From HGM04593 sp045612305 (GTDB lineage Bacteria; Bacteroidota; Bacteroidia; Bacteroidales; Bacteroidaceae): DNA of 33,560 nt. A model generated the notes under the pieces. That model searched no databases, was not told where the DNA came from, and saw nothing but the letters and a program-made list of their open reading frames with translations. Made by a program: the position numbers and the translations under genes. The stretch is from contig JAZKYU010000016.1 in NCBI GenBank assembly GCA_045612305.1, positions 1-33,560 of the forward strand. The letters run 5' to 3'. Of the stretch, positions 31,895 through 33,560 are shown one piece after another. Within the stretch, counting starts at the first letter, position 1; each line of letters begins with the position of its first letter.

Positions 31895-32710
31895 ATGTCT
31901 AGAATTACATTTGACACACTTTTGGAGGCCGGTGCACACTTCGGTCACTTGAAACGTAAATGGAATCCCGCTATGGCTCCCTACATCTTTATGGAGCGCA
32001 ATGGTATCCACATTATAGATTTGCACAAGACAGCAGCTATGACTGAGACTGCTGCCGAGGCTTTGAAGCAAATTGCAAAAAGCGGTAAGAAAATCCTCTT
32101 CGTTTCAACAAAGAAACAGCTTAAAGAGATTGTTGCCGAGAAGGCACAGTCTATAGGTATGCCCTACGTTATTGAGCGTTGGCCCGGTGGTATGCTCACA
32201 AACTTCCCCACAATCCGCAAGGCTGTGAAGAAGATGGCTACAATCGACAAGCTTACACAGGACGGTACATACTCTAACCTTTCTAAACGTGAGATTCTCC
32301 AGATCTCTCGTCAGCGTGCAAAGCTCGACAAGAACCTTGGTTCTATCGCCGATCTTACACGTCTTCCCTCGGCAATCTTCGTGGTTGACGTTTTGAAAGA
32401 GAATATAGCTGTTCACGAGGCTAACCGTTTGGGTATCCCCGTATTTGCTATCGTAGATACAAACTCTAACCCCAACAACATCGACTTCGTAATCCCTGCA
32501 AACGACGACGCAACAAAGTCGGTAGAGGTTATCCTCGACGCTTGCTGCTCGGCTATCGCAGAGGGCTTGGAGGAGCGCAAAGTAGAGAAGGTTGACGCTG
32601 AGGCTACTGAGGGCTCTGAGGAGAACGCAGAGAAGAAACCCGCTCGCCGTCGCACTACACGCGCTCGCGCTGCTAAGGCAGAGGAGGCTACAGAGGCTGC
32701 AGCAGAGTAA
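31895..32710 (+). CDS. rpsB: 30S ribosomal protein S2
   Basis: The 271-residue protein has the S2 signatures LLEAGAHFGHLKRKWNP, WPGGMLTNFPTI and GIPVFAIVDTNSNP. After the conserved core (about 230 residues) it carries a charged, low-complexity tail rich in Glu, Lys, Arg and Ala (EEN, KKPARRRTTRARAAKAEEA). Such tails are common in Bacteroidota S2. tsf follows after 40 nt, the usual order. The start at 31895 follows an AAAAAAA stretch rather than a Shine-Dalgarno sequence, which is normal for the phylum. Confidence 0.97.
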   Translation: MSRITFDTLLEAGAHFGHLKRKWNPAMAPYIFMERNGIHIIDLHKTAAMTETAAEALKQIAKSGKKILFVSTKKQLKEIVAEKAQSIGMPYVIERWPGGMLTNFPTIRKAVKKMATIDKLTQDGTYSNLSKREILQISRQRAKLDKNLGSIADLTRLPSAIFVVDVLKENIAVHEANRLGIPVFAIVDTNSNPNNIDFVIPANDDATKSVEVILDACCSAIAEGLEERKVEKVDAEATEGSEENAEKKPARRRTTRARAAKAEEATEAAAE

Positions 32711-32750
32711 TTTTCTTCTAATTTACTAATTTAAAAAAATTATTACTACT

Positions 32751-33560
32751 ATGGCTGTAACAATGGCTGATATTTCCAAGCTCCGTACAATGACCGGTGC
32801 TGGTATGATGGATTGTAAAAACGCTTTGACAGAGGCTGAGGGCGATTTCGACAAAGCTATCGAGATTATCCGTAAGAAGGGTCAGTTGGTAGCTGCTAAA
32901 CGTAGCGACCGTGAGGCTTCTGAGGGTTGTGTACTCGTTAAGGCTGAGAATGGCTTCGGTGCTATCATCGCTTTGAAGTGTGAGACTGACTTCGTTGCTC
33001 AGGGTGCTGACTTTATCAAGTTGACACAGGATATATTGGACGCTGCAATTGCTGCAAAGTGCAATACTATCGAGGAGGTTAAGGCTCTTCCCCTTGGTGA
33101 TGCAACTGTTCAGGACGCTATCGTTGCTCGTTCAGGTATCACAGGTGAGAAGATGGAACTCGACGGTTACAAGACACTCGAGGGCGAGAACATCTACACT
33201 TACAACCACCAGAAGAAGAACATGCTTTGCACAATGGTAGCTCTTACACAGGCTAACGATGAGGCTGGTCACGAGATTGCTATGCAGATTGCTGCATCGG
33301 CTCCTCTTGCTCTTACAAGCGAGGACCTCGACCCCACAATCATAGCTAAAGAGCGTGCTGTTGCCGAGGACAAAGCTCGTGAGGAGGGCAAGCCCGAGAA
33401 TATGATCGCTCGCATCGCTGACGGTCGTATCCAGAAGTTCTACAAAGAGGTTTGCCTCTTGCAGCAGGGCTACTGCCAGAACGAGAAGATTTCTGTTGCC
33501 GATTTCTTGAAAGGCTTCGACAAGGAGCTTACAGCAACAGGCTTCCAGCGTTTCACATTG
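32751..33560 (+). CDS. tsf: Elongation factor Ts (3' end cut by window)
   Basis: The frame runs open from the ATG at 32751 to the last base (270 codons, no stop). EF-Ts exchanges GDP for GTP on EF-Tu. The N-terminal UBA-like helix bundle is present (DISKLRTMTGAGMMDCKNAL, then DFDKAIEIIRKKG), followed by the EF-Tu contact ALKCETDFVA and the two dimerisation-core repeats (EIAMQIAASAPLAL and later KEVCLLQQGY). The protein is nearly complete; how many residues are missing depends on whether it is the about 275- or about 330-residue form found in the order. Strong codon bias fits high expression. Confidence 0.96.
   Translation, partial: MAVTMADISKLRTMTGAGMMDCKNALTEAEGDFDKAIEIIRKKGQLVAAKRSDREASEGCVLVKAENGFGAIIALKCETDFVAQGADFIKLTQDILDAAIAAKCNTIEEVKALPLGDATVQDAIVARSGITGEKMELDGYKTLEGENIYTYNHQKKNMLCTMVALTQANDEAGHEIAMQIAASAPLALTSEDLDPTIIAKERAVAEDKAREEGKPENMIARIADGRIQKFYKEVCLLQQGYCQNEKISVADFLKGFDKELTATGFQRFTL

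Overview
The window looks like a chromosomal segment of a Bacteroidales bacterium (Bacteroidota). The evidence is the rplM-rpsI-rpsB-tsf cluster with Bacteroides-like proteins, the DUF4837 and DUF4922 families, a Wzi-type capsule assembly protein, and repeated promoters of the Bacteroidota type (TTTG, then 19-21 nt, then TAnnTTTG) with little use of Shine-Dalgarno sequences. Family or genus cannot be fixed from the sequence alone. No insertion sequence, CRISPR array, rRNA or obvious prophage was seen.

Layout. (1) 1-388: a non-coding stretch rich in inverted repeats. (2) 389-4423, plus strand: a secreted glycerophosphodiester phosphodiesterase, then pyruvate formate-lyase (pflB) and its radical-SAM activase (pflA). 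A hairpin separates pflB from pflA, and the pflB upstream region carries two promoter-like boxes overlapped by two related dyads. (3) 12841 down to 4496, minus strand: a long, tightly packed gene run rlmN - DUF4837 lipoprotein - pdxA - nucleotidyltransferase - ATP-grasp ligase - CDP-alcohol phosphotransferase - HAD protein, followed by an OmpA-like/DUF3868-like envelope protein and a secreted DUF2147 protein. The nucleotidyltransferase-to-HAD block is translationally coupled at every junction and looks like an uncharacterised pathway. It could activate a small phosphorylated alcohol as a CDP derivative, pass it to a membrane acceptor, and tailor it with an ATP-dependent ligation. (4) 13029-16711, plus strand: a three-domain protein (degenerate GT-A, GT2, then a DUF4922 HIT-type nucleotidyl-transfer domain), coupled by ATGA to a SpoIID/LytB-domain protein.

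(5) 16868-30328: an exopolysaccharide or capsule locus of the Wzx/Wzy type. It holds an initiating sugar-phosphate transferase, a Wza-like SLBB exporter, Wzz, a Wzy-like polymerase, Wzx and an acyltransferase on the opposite strand, Wzi, a small lipoprotein, three GT2 glycosyltransferases and an SDR epimerase/reductase. It lacks an UpxY antiterminator, a tyrosine-kinase domain on Wzz, and sugar-nucleotide synthesis genes, so sugar donors must come from elsewhere. (6) 30507-33560: tRNA-Leu(CAA) on the minus strand, and divergently rplM, rpsI, rpsB and tsf (tsf cut by the window end), with structured leaders ahead of rplM and rpsB.

The strongest candidates for new biology are the four-gene nucleotidyltransferase/ATP-grasp/CDP-alcohol transferase/HAD block and the GT-GT-HIT fusion paired with a SpoIID protein that has no visible signal peptide.
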